A stretch of 64,000 bases of DNA from Oscillospiraceae bacterium (GTDB taxonomy: Bacteria > Bacillota > Clostridia > Oscillospirales > Oscillospiraceae), in contig JAHHSI010000001.1 of the NCBI GenBank assembly GCA_020025275.1, positions 62,001-126,000 of the forward strand. The letters run 5' to 3'. How positions within the stretch are numbered: the stretch's first letter is position 1; each line of letters starts with the position of its first letter. A model generated the notes under the pieces. The model was not told the DNA's origin. It saw nothing but the letters and a program-made list of their open reading frames with translations, and made no database searches. The position numbers and the translations under genes were made by a program. Positions 7,936 through 15,517 of this stretch are shown piece after piece.

Positions 7936-8406
7936 TCAGCCGTCGGTGCGTTCACGCCACTCCTTCTCCTGATTGAGAGCATAGCGGAGCTTTTCATTTT
8001 CCTCCACCAGCTTGTCGTAGTGGACACCCTGTACATAGTACTTCACAAAGGTGAAGGTGGCCTCGTCGAACTCCTCCGGGTCATAGGCGGGCAGCAGCGA
8101 GCCGCCCTTGCGGCGCAGACCCTGCACGTTGATCACCACCAGACGGCGGCGTTCCTCGGACAGCTGGAACAGCTTCAGCGATTCGGGGATTTCCAGACCT
8201 AAGCCGCAGACCTCGTTCACACGCTCCAGCAGAGCCCGCTGTTCCGGTTTGGCCGAGACGATCACGCCGTATTCGGCGAACAGACGCTTGAGATAATCGG
8301 CAGAAACTTCTTCACGGGTAATGGTGCCCTTACCGATGCCGTTGAGCATGGTATTGGACAGATTCAAACTCACATAGACCTCGTGGCCCGTCTTAGGATA
8401 GTTCAT
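7936..8406 (-). CDS. Unrecognised 156-residue protein, probably autoregulated
   Basis: I do not recognise this family. The soluble, charged protein has no signal peptide or membrane helix. The last 45 residues (from about VHYDKLVEENEKLRYAL) are predicted to form a coiled coil; the middle has an SEERRRLVVINVQGLRRKGG basic strand. Start ATG 8406 has AAGGAGG 6 bp upstream; longer in-frame forms have no ribosome binding site. The promoter is flanked by two perfect palindromes, the pattern expected for a repressor acting on its own gene. The protein could therefore be a DNA-binding regulator, but no clear helix-turn-helix is visible. Confidence 0.7.
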   Translation of the reverse strand: MNYPKTGHEVYVSLNLSNTMLNGIGKGTITREEVSADYLKRLFAEYGVIVSAKPEQRALLERVNEVCGLGLEIPESLKLFQLSEERRRLVVINVQGLRRKGGSLLPAYDPEEFDEATFTFVKYYVQGVHYDKLVEENEKLRYALNQEKEWRERTDG

Positions 8407-8443
8407 GAAAATCCTCCTTATAAAAGTTTTCCTTCTTTTTTGC

Positions 8444-8460
8444 AGCTCACAAGTTGAGCT
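8444..8460. promoter_or_regulatory. Palindromic site just downstream of the promoter
   Basis: Inverted repeat AGCTCA-N5-TGAGCT with CAAGT between the arms. On the minus strand it lies roughly at +7 to +23, an operator position. It shares a CAAGT/ACTTG core with the palindrome at 8506-8528. Confidence 0.5.
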
Positions 8461-8473
8461 TTTTTCCAATTCC

Positions 8474-8502
8474 AAGATAGCACAGGCGCAGGGGGAATTC
8501 AA
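8474..8502 (-). promoter_or_regulatory. Promoter of the 156-residue protein gene
   Basis: On the minus strand TTGAAT (8502-8497), 17-bp spacer, TATCTT (8479-8474). The expected start of transcription is near 8467, giving a 60-nt leader. Confidence 0.65.
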
Positions 8503-8505
8503 TAG

Positions 8506-8528
8506 AAACTTGTACTCAGTACAAGTTT
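8506..8528. promoter_or_regulatory. Perfect palindrome abutting the -35 box
   Basis: Ten-bp arms AAACTTGTAC and GTACAAGTTT around TCA. It lies directly upstream of the -35 hexamer of the minus-strand promoter, as expected of a dimeric regulator's operator. Confidence 0.6.
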
Positions 8529-8603
8529 GGGAACGTTACCGGAGAAACTTTGGAAGCCTCGACGAAAGGAAGAAGTGATTTTCACAGAAATGCCAAAAGG
8601 AAT

Positions 8604-8629
8604 GATGGGTTGTACCAAGACAACCCATC
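8604..8629 (-). terminator. Hairpin after the PflA-like gene
   Basis: Perfect 10-bp arms GATGGGTTGT / ACAACCCATC with a 6-nt loop, 9 bp downstream of the stop of the minus-strand gene. The following ATTCCTTTT is only weakly U-rich, so this could be an inefficient terminator or a 3'-end stabiliser. Confidence 0.5.
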
Positions 8630-8637
8630 AAGCGAAG

Positions 8638-9510
8638 TTATGTGACCCCCGTGAGGTCAAAAGGCGGGGTGTATTCCTCCTTGGCCGAGGAGGAATCCTG
8701 CACAAAGCCGTCCAAAATACCGCACTGGCGCATATAGTCCACGGCGGCACGGTATTCCCCGGTGCGGACACGGCGGCCCAAGAAGCCTTCCGCACCGGGC
8801 TGGGGGGTGTATTGACTCATGAGGGAGAAGAGCACCTGTCCGTTCGGAAAAGTGCGAGCGACCCAATCGATGCACTGCTTGGTATTCTCCAACTGGCCGG
8901 GCAGCATCAGGTGACGGATGATGACGCCTCGTTTGAGAAGTCCGTTTTCCACTACAGGCGGTCCCACCTGCCGGACCATTTCCGTAATGGCTGCCGTGGC
9001 TACCGGAAAATAATCCTCGGCAGCGGAGAGCGTACGTCCCAGCTGCGGCAGGGCATATTTCAGATCCGGCAGGTAGATCTGTATCTTGCCCTCCAATGAC
9101 CGAAGTGTTTCCACCCGCTCGTAGCCACCGCAATTCCACACCACCGGCACGGGGAGCGGCGGGCACAGTGCCTCCAGGATCTGGGGCGTGAAGTGATCGG
9201 GGGTCACCAGATTGATATTGTGGGCACCCTGTGCAATCAGCTCCTGAAATATGGCGCGCAGTCGGGGGACGCTGACCGGCTGACCGAAGTTTTCGGCAGA
9301 GATCTGGTGATTCTGGCAAAAGACACATCGCAGGGTGCAGCCGGAAAAGAACACGGTGCCGCTGCCTCGTGTGCCGCTGATCACCGGCTCCTCCCAGTGG
9401 TGGAGCGCTGCCCGAGCGATGTGGACCATGGCGGGCATTCCGCAGAAGCCGCCGCCCTCTGCGGCGGTGCGCAGGGCGCCGCAGCGCCGTGGACAAAGCT
9501 GACAGATCAT
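8638..9510 (-). CDS. Radical SAM protein, pyruvate formate-lyase-activating-enzyme-like
   Basis: The 290-residue protein belongs to the PflA-like group often called putative pyruvate formate-lyase activating enzyme (COG1313 type). An N-terminal cysteine cluster (C3, C6, C10, C23; CQLCPRRCG) is followed by the radical SAM motif C58-x3-C62-x2-C65 (CTLRCVFC). Later come NLVTPDHFTPQI and WNCGGYE, both typical of this subgroup. Start ATG 9510 overlaps the tdk stop by four bases (ATGA); longer upstream forms are unnecessary. It is the last gene of a four-gene overlapping operon. No pyruvate formate-lyase or glycyl radical enzyme lies nearby, so the substrate is unknown. Confidence 0.82.
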   Translation of the reverse strand: MICQLCPRRCGALRTAAEGGGFCGMPAMVHIARAALHHWEEPVISGTRGSGTVFFSGCTLRCVFCQNHQISAENFGQPVSVPRLRAIFQELIAQGAHNINLVTPDHFTPQILEALCPPLPVPVVWNCGGYERVETLRSLEGKIQIYLPDLKYALPQLGRTLSAAEDYFPVATAAITEMVRQVGPPVVENGLLKRGVIIRHLMLPGQLENTKQCIDWVARTFPNGQVLFSLMSQYTPQPGAEGFLGRRVRTGEYRAAVDYMRQCGILDGFVQDSSSAKEEYTPPFDLTGVT

Positions 9511-10094
9511 CGCTTGTGAATATCGAAGTCGGGGCCCAGATCGCCCTGCATCCAGTGCTTGCGGCAAAGGCCGATATAGCGGTCATTGGCGCCCAGCTCC
9601 ACCTGTGCGCCCTCCTTGACCACCCGGCCGTTGGCGTCAAAGCGGGCGTTGAAGGCCGCCTTTTTACCGCACCAACACACGGTTTTGACCTCCTCCAGCT
9701 TGTCGGCCAGGACCAGCAGATGGTAGCTTCCGGGGAACAGCTCGCCCCGGAAGTCGGCCCGCAGTCCGTAGCACATCACGGGGATGTTGCACTCGTCTAC
9801 CAGATGCACCAGATAGTACACCTCGTCCCGGGAGAGAAACTGGGCCTCGTCCACAATGATGCAGGCGTACTGCTGCAGTGTTTCATCGGACATGGTCTGC
9901 ATTTCGTCAAAGTAGATGCAGGGGTGCCGCAGACCGATGCGGGAGCTGACCATGTGATCACCGTCCCGGACATCGATGCGGGGCTTCACCAACAGGGTTT
10001 TCTGTCCACGCTCTTCATAGTTGAAGCGTGCCATCAGTGCGTTGGCGCTTTTGCTGGAGCCCATGGCTCCGTATTTGAAATAGAGCTGTGCCAT
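9507..10094 (-). CDS. tdk: Thymidine kinase
   Basis: Type II thymidine kinase of 195 residues; phosphorylates thymidine to dTMP in the salvage pathway. Visible features: P-loop GAMGSSKSAN near residue 9, the Walker-B-like IIVDEAQFLS, the catalytic/lasso region YGLRADFRGELFPGS, and zinc-ligand cysteines in CWCGKKA and CRKH. The last ligand is His rather than Cys. The start ATG 10094 shares one base with the mutY stop (TAATG), so the two are translationally coupled. Confidence 0.95.
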   Translation of the reverse strand: MAQLYFKYGAMGSSKSANALMARFNYEERGQKTLLVKPRIDVRDGDHMVSSRIGLRHPCIYFDEMQTMSDETLQQYACIIVDEAQFLSRDEVYYLVHLVDECNIPVMCYGLRADFRGELFPGSYHLLVLADKLEEVKTVCWCGKKAAFNARFDANGRVVKEGAQVELGANDRYIGLCRKHWMQGDLGPDFDIHKR

Positions 10095-11164
10095 TATGCG
10101 TTGTCCTTTCCATCGGGCAATTCCCGTGTTAGTTTGATGAATGCGGAGGGAACGGCCCGCCGCTGGCGTTCCTGCGCATCGGCCCAGAGCCACTCCGCCG
10201 GCCCTTCGCCGGTGACATCCACGACATAGCAGGTCATATCCCAGCGAATGTGGCTGAAGAGATGACGGGCAGACAGTCGCTTGCGCCACTGATGGGGACG
10301 AACCCCCCAGTCTGCCAGTTGACGGGCAGCGGCGGCTTCTTCCAAATGACCGTCTACATGGGGGTATTCCCAGAGATTGGCCAGAAGGCCCTGTTCCGGC
10401 CGCTGCCGCAGGGCGGCGCATCCGTCTTGCAGCAGAAGGAAAACGGTTTTTTCCTCGATACGGCGCTTCGTTTTGTTGATACGCACCGGCAATTCCCGCT
10501 GCCGGCCCTGCTGACAGGCGGTGCAAAATGCTCCGGCGGGACATTGCTGACACAGCGGCTCCCCGCCGGGGAGACAGATGGCCGAGCCCAGATCCATCAG
10601 CGCCTGATTGAATGCGCCGGGGCGCTGAACGGGCATGACGGCATCCATATACTGCCGGCACTGCTTGCGGGTCTTGTCCTCTAAAACATTCTCCTCGCTG
10701 CCGATGATGCGGCTGACCACCCGCAGCACGTTCCCGTCCACCGCCGGGACCTTTTGCCCGAAGGCGATGGAGAGAATGGCGCCGGCGGTGTAGTCCCCGA
10801 TGCCGGGCAGCGACAGCACCTCATCATAGGTTTGCGGAAAGACGCCGCCGTGGCGCTCCATGATGACACGGGCCGCCTTTTGGAGATTGCGGGCACGGCT
10901 GTAATAGCCAAGCCCCTCCCACAGTTTGAGCAGCTGCTCCGTGTCCCCTTCGGCCAAGGACTGCACCGAGGGGAAGGTCTCCATGAAGCGGGCGAAATAG
11001 GGCAGCACCGTGGTCACACGGGTCTGTTGGAGCATAATCTCCGACACCCAGGTGCGATAGGGGCTGACCTCCTCCCGCCAGGGAAGATGCCGGCGATGGG
11101 CGTCATACCACGCTAGCAGCGGGGCGGGAAGATTTGATAAAATGGTGATGGCTTGATCGCTCAT
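10094..11164 (-). CDS. mutY: Adenine DNA glycosylase (MutY)
   Basis: Base-excision repair glycosylase that removes A mispaired with 8-oxoG. The 356 residues include the catalytic Glu42 (SEIMLQQT), the helix-hairpin-helix LPGIGDYTAGA (119-129), the catalytic Asp143 (AVDGNVLR), the C-terminal [4Fe-4S] loop with CLPGGEPLCQQCPAGAFC, and a NUDIX-like domain for 8-oxoG recognition. Start ATG 11164 follows GGGAGGAGGG at ideal spacing and overlaps the upstream radical SAM stop by four bases. Confidence 0.95.
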   Translation of the reverse strand: MSDQAITILSNLPAPLLAWYDAHRRHLPWREEVSPYRTWVSEIMLQQTRVTTVLPYFARFMETFPSVQSLAEGDTEQLLKLWEGLGYYSRARNLQKAARVIMERHGGVFPQTYDEVLSLPGIGDYTAGAILSIAFGQKVPAVDGNVLRVVSRIIGSEENVLEDKTRKQCRQYMDAVMPVQRPGAFNQALMDLGSAICLPGGEPLCQQCPAGAFCTACQQGRQRELPVRINKTKRRIEEKTVFLLLQDGCAALRQRPEQGLLANLWEYPHVDGHLEEAAAARQLADWGVRPHQWRKRLSARHLFSHIRWDMTCYVVDVTGEGPAEWLWADAQERQRRAVPSAFIKLTRELPDGKDNA

Positions 11165-12021
11165 GGTGTCCCTCCTCCCTTGCTGAAGCGCCGGGCATAG
11201 CCGCAGCGGCGGCACAGCTCCTCCGACGGTTGGCGGCGGGAAAAGCCGTCCAACATGGCCTGCGCCCGCGGGGAGGCCACAATATGGGGGAGCGAATCAT
11301 AAAATAAGTTTCCCAGTGGGATTTGGCCCTCGCCATCCAGACAGCAGGGCACCACGGTGCCGTCGCAGAGGACGGCGATTTGCTGGCGCAGACCGTGGCA
11401 GAACTCCACGCCGCCGGCAGGGGCGTTCAGGTCCGGCCAGTCGAACTTGGCGGCCCGTTCCAGATAGAGGTGATCGGCCAGACGGAGGTTCCCCTTGCTG
11501 TCAGGGCACAGGGCGGACAGATCCACGTCCAGTGCCTGTCCCAAAAGGCGGCAGATCTCCTCGTTTTTTTCCTCAAGTCCCCCTTCGTTCCACAGCCGCA
11601 GGGAACAGATGACGCCCTGACGGGATAGACGTGCGCAGGCGTCGGCACAGCTGCGGATATAGGAATCCATATCGCCGGCGGCACCGTTGCCCTCAAAGCT
11701 GTGGAGAGAAACGCTGAGCTTGTGGAGAGCGGGAGCCTCTTGCAGCAGGGGCAGCTGCCGGGAGAGCAGCGTGCCGTTGGTGGTGATGCAGACACGGAAG
11801 CCGCCGGCTCGGGCGATGTCCAGAATTTCACGGAGCTGCGGATGCAGCAGCGGCTCCCCCAGTACGTGGAGATAGAGATAGCGGGTGTGCCCCTGAAGGC
11901 GCCGGGTCAGCCGGGCGAATTCCTCCGCACTCATAAAGCGGCGGGGACGCCGGGTCCCGGGGCAAAAGCTGCACGCAAGATTGCACGCATTGGTGATCTC
12001 AATATAAACGCGTTTGAACAC
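11161..12021 (-). CDS. Radical SAM/SPASM domain protein
   Basis: The 286-residue radical SAM enzyme has the motif C13-x3-C17-x2-C20 (CNLACSFC) at the very N-terminus and a C-terminal SPASM-like auxiliary cluster region (VLCDGTVVPCCLDGEG, then CRRCGYARRF). Such proteins often modify peptides or proteins, but no small precursor gene is visible next to it. Start is GTG 12021, because GGGAGG lies 6 bp upstream; an ATG further upstream has no ribosome binding site. It is the first gene of the operon with mutY, tdk and a second radical SAM gene, all overlapping by 1-4 bases. Confidence 0.8.
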   Translation of the reverse strand: MFKRVYIEITNACNLACSFCPGTRRPRRFMSAEEFARLTRRLQGHTRYLYLHVLGEPLLHPQLREILDIARAGGFRVCITTNGTLLSRQLPLLQEAPALHKLSVSLHSFEGNGAAGDMDSYIRSCADACARLSRQGVICSLRLWNEGGLEEKNEEICRLLGQALDVDLSALCPDSKGNLRLADHLYLERAAKFDWPDLNAPAGGVEFCHGLRQQIAVLCDGTVVPCCLDGEGQIPLGNLFYDSLPHIVASPRAQAMLDGFSRRQPSEELCRRCGYARRFSKGGGTP

Positions 12022-12052
12022 AGCGGCACCTCCCTTTTCGATACTGCAAGCC

Positions 12053-12081
12053 ATTGTACCATATTCCCGCCCCGTTGGGAA
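12053..12081 (-). promoter_or_regulatory. Probable promoter of the radical SAM-mutY-tdk operon
   Basis: Minus strand TTCCCA (12081-12076), 17 bp, TACAAT (12058-12053), about 30 bp before the GTG start. The -35 box is weak. Confidence 0.5.
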
Positions 12082-12152
12082 GAAAAAAGCGCCGTCAGGC
12101 GCGAAGGCACAGGAAAGCGCCCCATCTTTCAAAAGATGGGGCGCTATGTAAG
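12082..12152 (-). terminator. Tandem terminator hairpins after the P-loop gene
   Basis: Reading the minus strand, a 13-bp stem GCGCCCCATCTTT / AAAGATGGGGCGC starts 10 bp after the stop. A second stem, GCGCC / GGCGC with T6, follows at about 12102-12083. The second is a classic intrinsic terminator. Confidence 0.85.
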
Positions 12153-12160
12153 AGTTCTGC

Positions 12161-12571
12161 TTACAGGTAGTTGCGCATGATGTCGGTGGCAATCGCCTCA
12201 TCGGCGCTGACCGTTACGGTAAACTTCACGGAGTTCTTCTCGCTGAAGTTATCCAGCCAAGTCAAGAACTTCTCGGTGGCCGACAGGTCATTGTTGCGGG
12301 TGACCTTCCAAAGATTGTCCACATAGACGTGGGAAATATCAAAGTTACCGGCATACAGGCCGCTGACAAAACCGCGCAGGCTTTCGAAAGAGTCCAGATC
12401 AAATTCGCTGGCATTCACAAGTCGGGCATTGTAACTGACATCATAGGTCATATCGGCACTGGGCTCAATGCACACGACACTGCCCTTCTCGGCCTCTACG
12501 CTGGCGTGTACCAGTTCGATGAGCTGCTTGGTCTTACCTGCACCTGCAGCACCCATAATCAGTCTAACCAT
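12161..12571 (-). CDS. Small P-loop NTP-binding protein of unknown function
   Basis: A 136-residue protein with a clear Walker A motif GAAGAGKT (7-14) and a hydrophobic strand ending in Asp (ISHVYVDNL) that could serve as Walker B. No other recognised domain, signal or membrane segment is present. Start ATG 12571 has AAAGGAG 9 bp upstream. It has its own promoter and terminator, so it is a stand-alone unit. It may be a minimal ATPase or nucleotide-dependent switch; relatives are sometimes labelled PilT- or twitching-motility-like, which nothing here supports. Confidence 0.75.
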   Translation of the reverse strand: MVRLIMGAAGAGKTKQLIELVHASVEAEKGSVVCIEPSADMTYDVSYNARLVNASEFDLDSFESLRGFVSGLYAGNFDISHVYVDNLWKVTRNNDLSATEKFLTWLDNFSEKNSVKFTVTVSADEAIATDIMRNYL

Positions 12572-12625
12572 GAGAAATCACTCCTTTGAATTGTATGGTA
12601 ACCAGAGGTCCTATACTTGTAAATA

Positions 12626-12654
12626 ACATACCACATCGTTAGTGAAATAGCAAT
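12626..12654 (-). promoter_or_regulatory. Promoter of the small P-loop gene
   Basis: Minus strand TTGCTA (12654-12649), 17 bp, TATGTT (12631-12626), 55 bp before the start codon. Confidence 0.6.
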
Positions 12655-12704
12655 GAAAAAATATGCCGGCTTTTTTTGGTGAAAAAAGCGATTGACCCGT
12701 CCGG

Positions 12705-14039
12705 TTACCGGAGCTTTGCCAGCAGCTGGGAGCGCAGTTCCTCATAGCCGGGCTTCCCCAGCAGGGCAAACATATTTTTCTTGTATGCCTCCACGCCGGG
12801 CTGATCGAAGGGGTTGATCTCCAGCAGATAGCCGCTCATGCCGCAGGAGTACTCAAAGAAGTAGATGAGCTGGCCCAGCTGTGCTGCATCACACCGGTCG
12901 CACTGCACGATCACATTGGGGACGCCGCCCTCCACATGGGCCAGCAGTGTGCCGTCCATGGCCTGCTGGCGGATAAAGTCCAGATCCTTCCCTGCCAGGA
13001 AATTCAGCCCGTCGCCGTTGCTCTCCTCCATAGGCACCACGTTTCTGGTGGCGGAGGTGCCCAGACGCACCACGGTCTCGAAGAGATGGCGCTCCCCCTG
13101 CTGAATGTACTGTCCCATGGAGTGGAGATCGGCGGTGAACTCGGCGCTGGCGGGGAACAAGCCCTTGTGCTCCTTACCCTCGCTCTCGCCGTAGAGTTGC
13201 TTCCACCACTCGCACATAAAACGGAAGTTGGGCTCGTAGGCAGCCAGGATCTCGATCTTCTTGCCGGCGCGGTAGAGCGCATATCGGGCGCAAGCGTACT
13301 GCCATGCGGGGTTGGCGTCCAGTTCCGGCACGGCGCAGGTCTCCATCATAGCGCGTGCGCCGTCCATCAGGGCATCAATATCTACGCCGGCCACAGCGAT
13401 GGGCAGCAGGCCTACGGCCGTGAGCACGCTGTAGCGGCCGCCCACATCGTCGGGAACCACGAAGGTCTCATACCCGGCCTCATCGGCCTGCGTCTTGAGG
13501 GCGCCGCGGGTACGGTCGGTGGTGGCATAGATGCGGCGGGCAGCCTCCTCCGGGCCGTACTTCTCCTCCAGAAGGCGGCGGAAGAAGCGGAAAGCCACGG
13601 CGGGTTCCGTGGTGGTGCCGGACTTGGAGATCACATTGACGGAGAAATCCTTGCCCTCCAGCAGCTCCACGATCTCGCTGAGCTGATCGGAGGAGAGACC
13701 GTTGCCGGTGAAATAGATGTTGGGGGTGGATTTCTTTTTCAGATTATAATTGGCCGAGCACAGGCACTCAATGACGCCCCGGGCGCCCAGATAAGAGCCG
13801 CCGATGCCGATGACCACCAGAGCCTCGCTGTCGCTTTGGATCTTTTGAGCCGCCGCCTTGATCCGGGCGAACTCCTCCTTATCATAGTCAGCGGGCAGAC
13901 GTACCCAGCCGGTATAGTCGCTGCCGGCGCCGGTATGGTTCTGCAGATAGCCGTGGGCGGTGTGCAGCTGCTGCGCCAAGGCCGTATCATATCCCTCCGG
14001 AACAAAGGATCGCATATTGGACAGGTTCACCTGAAGCAT
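12705..14039 (-). CDS. pgi: Glucose-6-phosphate isomerase
   Basis: Glycolytic/gluconeogenic isomerase converting glucose-6-P and fructose-6-P. The 444 residues match the short Firmicute form (about 450). Conserved blocks: VVIGIGGSYLGARG (sugar-phosphate binding), VISKSGTTTEPA, VGGRYSVLTAVGLLP, and the Glu-bearing YGESEGKEHKGLFP region. Of two adjacent ATGs, 14039 is preferred because AGGAGG lies 7 bp upstream, whereas the ATG at 14045 is only one base from it. Confidence 0.97.
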   Translation of the reverse strand: MLQVNLSNMRSFVPEGYDTALAQQLHTAHGYLQNHTGAGSDYTGWVRLPADYDKEEFARIKAAAQKIQSDSEALVVIGIGGSYLGARGVIECLCSANYNLKKKSTPNIYFTGNGLSSDQLSEIVELLEGKDFSVNVISKSGTTTEPAVAFRFFRRLLEEKYGPEEAARRIYATTDRTRGALKTQADEAGYETFVVPDDVGGRYSVLTAVGLLPIAVAGVDIDALMDGARAMMETCAVPELDANPAWQYACARYALYRAGKKIEILAAYEPNFRFMCEWWKQLYGESEGKEHKGLFPASAEFTADLHSMGQYIQQGERHLFETVVRLGTSATRNVVPMEESNGDGLNFLAGKDLDFIRQQAMDGTLLAHVEGGVPNVIVQCDRCDAAQLGQLIYFFEYSCGMSGYLLEINPFDQPGVEAYKKNMFALLGKPGYEELRSQLLAKLR

Positions 14040-14081
14040 GGTCATTCCTCCTAAAGTTGTATCAAATGAATGGATAGTTCC

Positions 14082-14110
14082 ATTTTACAACGCAGGAGCG
14101 CAAAACACAA
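14082..14110 (-). promoter_or_regulatory. Promoter of pgi
   Basis: Minus strand TTGTGT (14110-14105), 17 bp, TAAAAT (14087-14082), about 35 bp upstream of the ribosome binding site. Confidence 0.65.
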
Positions 14111-14142
14111 GAAAAACTGCGCAGAGCCCACCGCAAGGACAG

Positions 14143-15276
14143 CTATACGCAGAAAAAAGCGTCCTGCAGCATCCGCACCAGCAAATCGCTCCAGCGAAGC
14201 CGGGGCACCGGCTCTGCCGCCAGCAGGGGGATCTCCAGCAGCGTTTCCTCCCCGCTGCGGACAGTGAGAGCGCCTACGGTCTGCCCTGCGCTCACCGGAG
14301 CGGCCACGGAAGGCGGCAGCGTCACCTCCTGTGTGAGGTTGGCCACGTCCCCCTTGGGCAGCAGGAGGGTGCGGCCCTCCTCCGGTAATCGGACGGCCAC
14401 GGTGTCCGCGGCCCCCAACTCTACCGGCAGCGGCGGCAGAGGACTCTCGGCGTCGATACGGTGGAGGGCGTAGGTGGAAAAACCGTAGTTGAGCAGTGTT
14501 TTGGCATCTTCAAAGCGCTGCTGCGACGTGGTACCCTTCAGGACGACGGCGATGAGCTCCATCCCGTCCCGCTCTGCGGTGGCGCTGATACAGAACCCGG
14601 CACTGCTGGTGCTGCCGGTCTTGAGACCGGTGGCCCCGTCATAAAAGCGGATCAGCTTGTTGGTATTGGCCAGCTGGAACTCGCCGCCACGCAGCGAATC
14701 CATCCAGATGGTGGTGAAGCGGCGGATGTCCGGGTGGTGCAGGATCAGCTCCCGGCTCATGATGGCGATGTCCCATGCGCTGGTGACGTGGCCCTCGGCG
14801 GGCAGGCCGGTGCAGTTGACAAAATGGGTGTCCTGCATCCCCAGCTCCTTGGCCCGGTTGTTCATCTCCGTGACAAACAGCTCGGTCACGCCGGAGACGT
14901 GCTCGCCCAGAGCCACGGCGGCATCGTTGCCGGAGGCCACGCACACGGCTTTGAGCAGGTCCTCCACCGTGATCTGTTCCCCCTCGGCTAAAAAGACGTT
15001 GCTGCCGCCCATGGAGGCGGCATAGGCGCTGACGGTGACCACGTCGTCATAGTGAATGGCGCCCCGGTCGATGGCCTCCATGGTCAACAGCAGCGTCATG
15101 ACTTTGGTGACGCTGGCAGGTTCCATAGGTTCGTGTTCATTCTGGGCAAAGAGAACCTCCCCTGTCTCTTTTTCCATCAACAGTGCCGCCGGTGCGTCCA
15201 ACTCCAAGTCCACAGCCTGCGCCGTGCAGGGCAAGAGCAGCGCAAGCAGCAGTAAAAAGAAAAGCCCTCGTCTCAT
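14143..15276 (-). CDS. dacF: D-alanyl-D-alanine carboxypeptidase (DacF/PBP5 type)
   Basis: Secreted or membrane-associated low-molecular-weight penicillin-binding protein that trims the terminal D-Ala of peptidoglycan stem peptides. The 377 residues start with a signal peptide (1-21, LALLLPCTAQA). All three active-site motifs are present: S55-V-T-K58, S115-G-N117 and K219-T-G221. A C-terminal PBP5-like beta domain follows, with a predicted amphipathic end helix (LRWSDLLVRMLQDAFF). Start ATG 15276 has GGAGGG 8 bp upstream. The family includes the sporulation enzymes DacF and DacB; which role applies is not certain. Confidence 0.92.
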   Translation of the reverse strand: MRRGLFFLLLLALLLPCTAQAVDLELDAPAALLMEKETGEVLFAQNEHEPMEPASVTKVMTLLLTMEAIDRGAIHYDDVVTVSAYAASMGGSNVFLAEGEQITVEDLLKAVCVASGNDAAVALGEHVSGVTELFVTEMNNRAKELGMQDTHFVNCTGLPAEGHVTSAWDIAIMSRELILHHPDIRRFTTIWMDSLRGGEFQLANTNKLIRFYDGATGLKTGSTSSAGFCISATAERDGMELIAVVLKGTTSQQRFEDAKTLLNYGFSTYALHRIDAESPLPPLPVELGAADTVAVRLPEEGRTLLLPKGDVANLTQEVTLPPSVAAPVSAGQTVGALTVRSGEETLLEIPLLAAEPVPRLRWSDLLVRMLQDAFFCV

Positions 15277-15354
15277 AGGAACGTCCCTCCATGTCGTTTT
15301 TTCTACTCTATGAGGGAATCGAAAAATCCATGCCTGCGGACGATGATTTTTAGG

Positions 15355-15383
15355 TTGCAATAAAGAAAAAAGTCTGCTATAAT
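15355..15383 (+). promoter_or_regulatory. Promoter of tRNA-Gly
   Basis: TTGCAA (15355-15360), 17-bp spacer, perfect TATAAT (15378-15383), 16 bp before the tRNA 5' end. Confidence 0.8.
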
Positions 15384-15399
15384 AACAAAGTACCTCTAA

Positions 15400-15473
15400 G
15401 CAGGGTTGGTATATCGGTATTACATCGGCTTCCCAAGCCGTTGAGGCGGGTTCGACTCCCGTACCCTGCTCCA
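15400..15473 (+). tRNA. tRNA-Gly (anticodon CCC)
   Basis: The acceptor stem GCAGGGT / ACCCTGC is perfect, with discriminator T and an encoded CCA end. The anticodon loop TTCCCAA reads CCC (glycine, GGG codons). The T arm GCGGG-TTCGACT-CCCGT is canonical. A consensus promoter precedes it and an intrinsic terminator follows, so it is a single-gene unit. Confidence 0.95.
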
Positions 15474-15477
15474 GAGA

Positions 15478-15515
15478 AAGGGAAGAAGATGCGCTGCATC
15501 CTCTTCCCTTTTTGT
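15478..15515 (+). terminator. Terminator of tRNA-Gly
   Basis: Stem AAGGGAAGA.GATGC / GCATC.TCTTCCCTT followed by a T run. It lies directly before the stop of the convergent minus-strand gene and could serve both. Confidence 0.8.
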
Positions 15516-15517
15516 TT

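Noticed and set aside
9511..10661. A longer 384-codon reading of thymidine kinase
   Set aside because: The extra N-terminal part overlaps mutY in another frame; the family start MAQLYFKYGAMGSSK at 10094 is clear.
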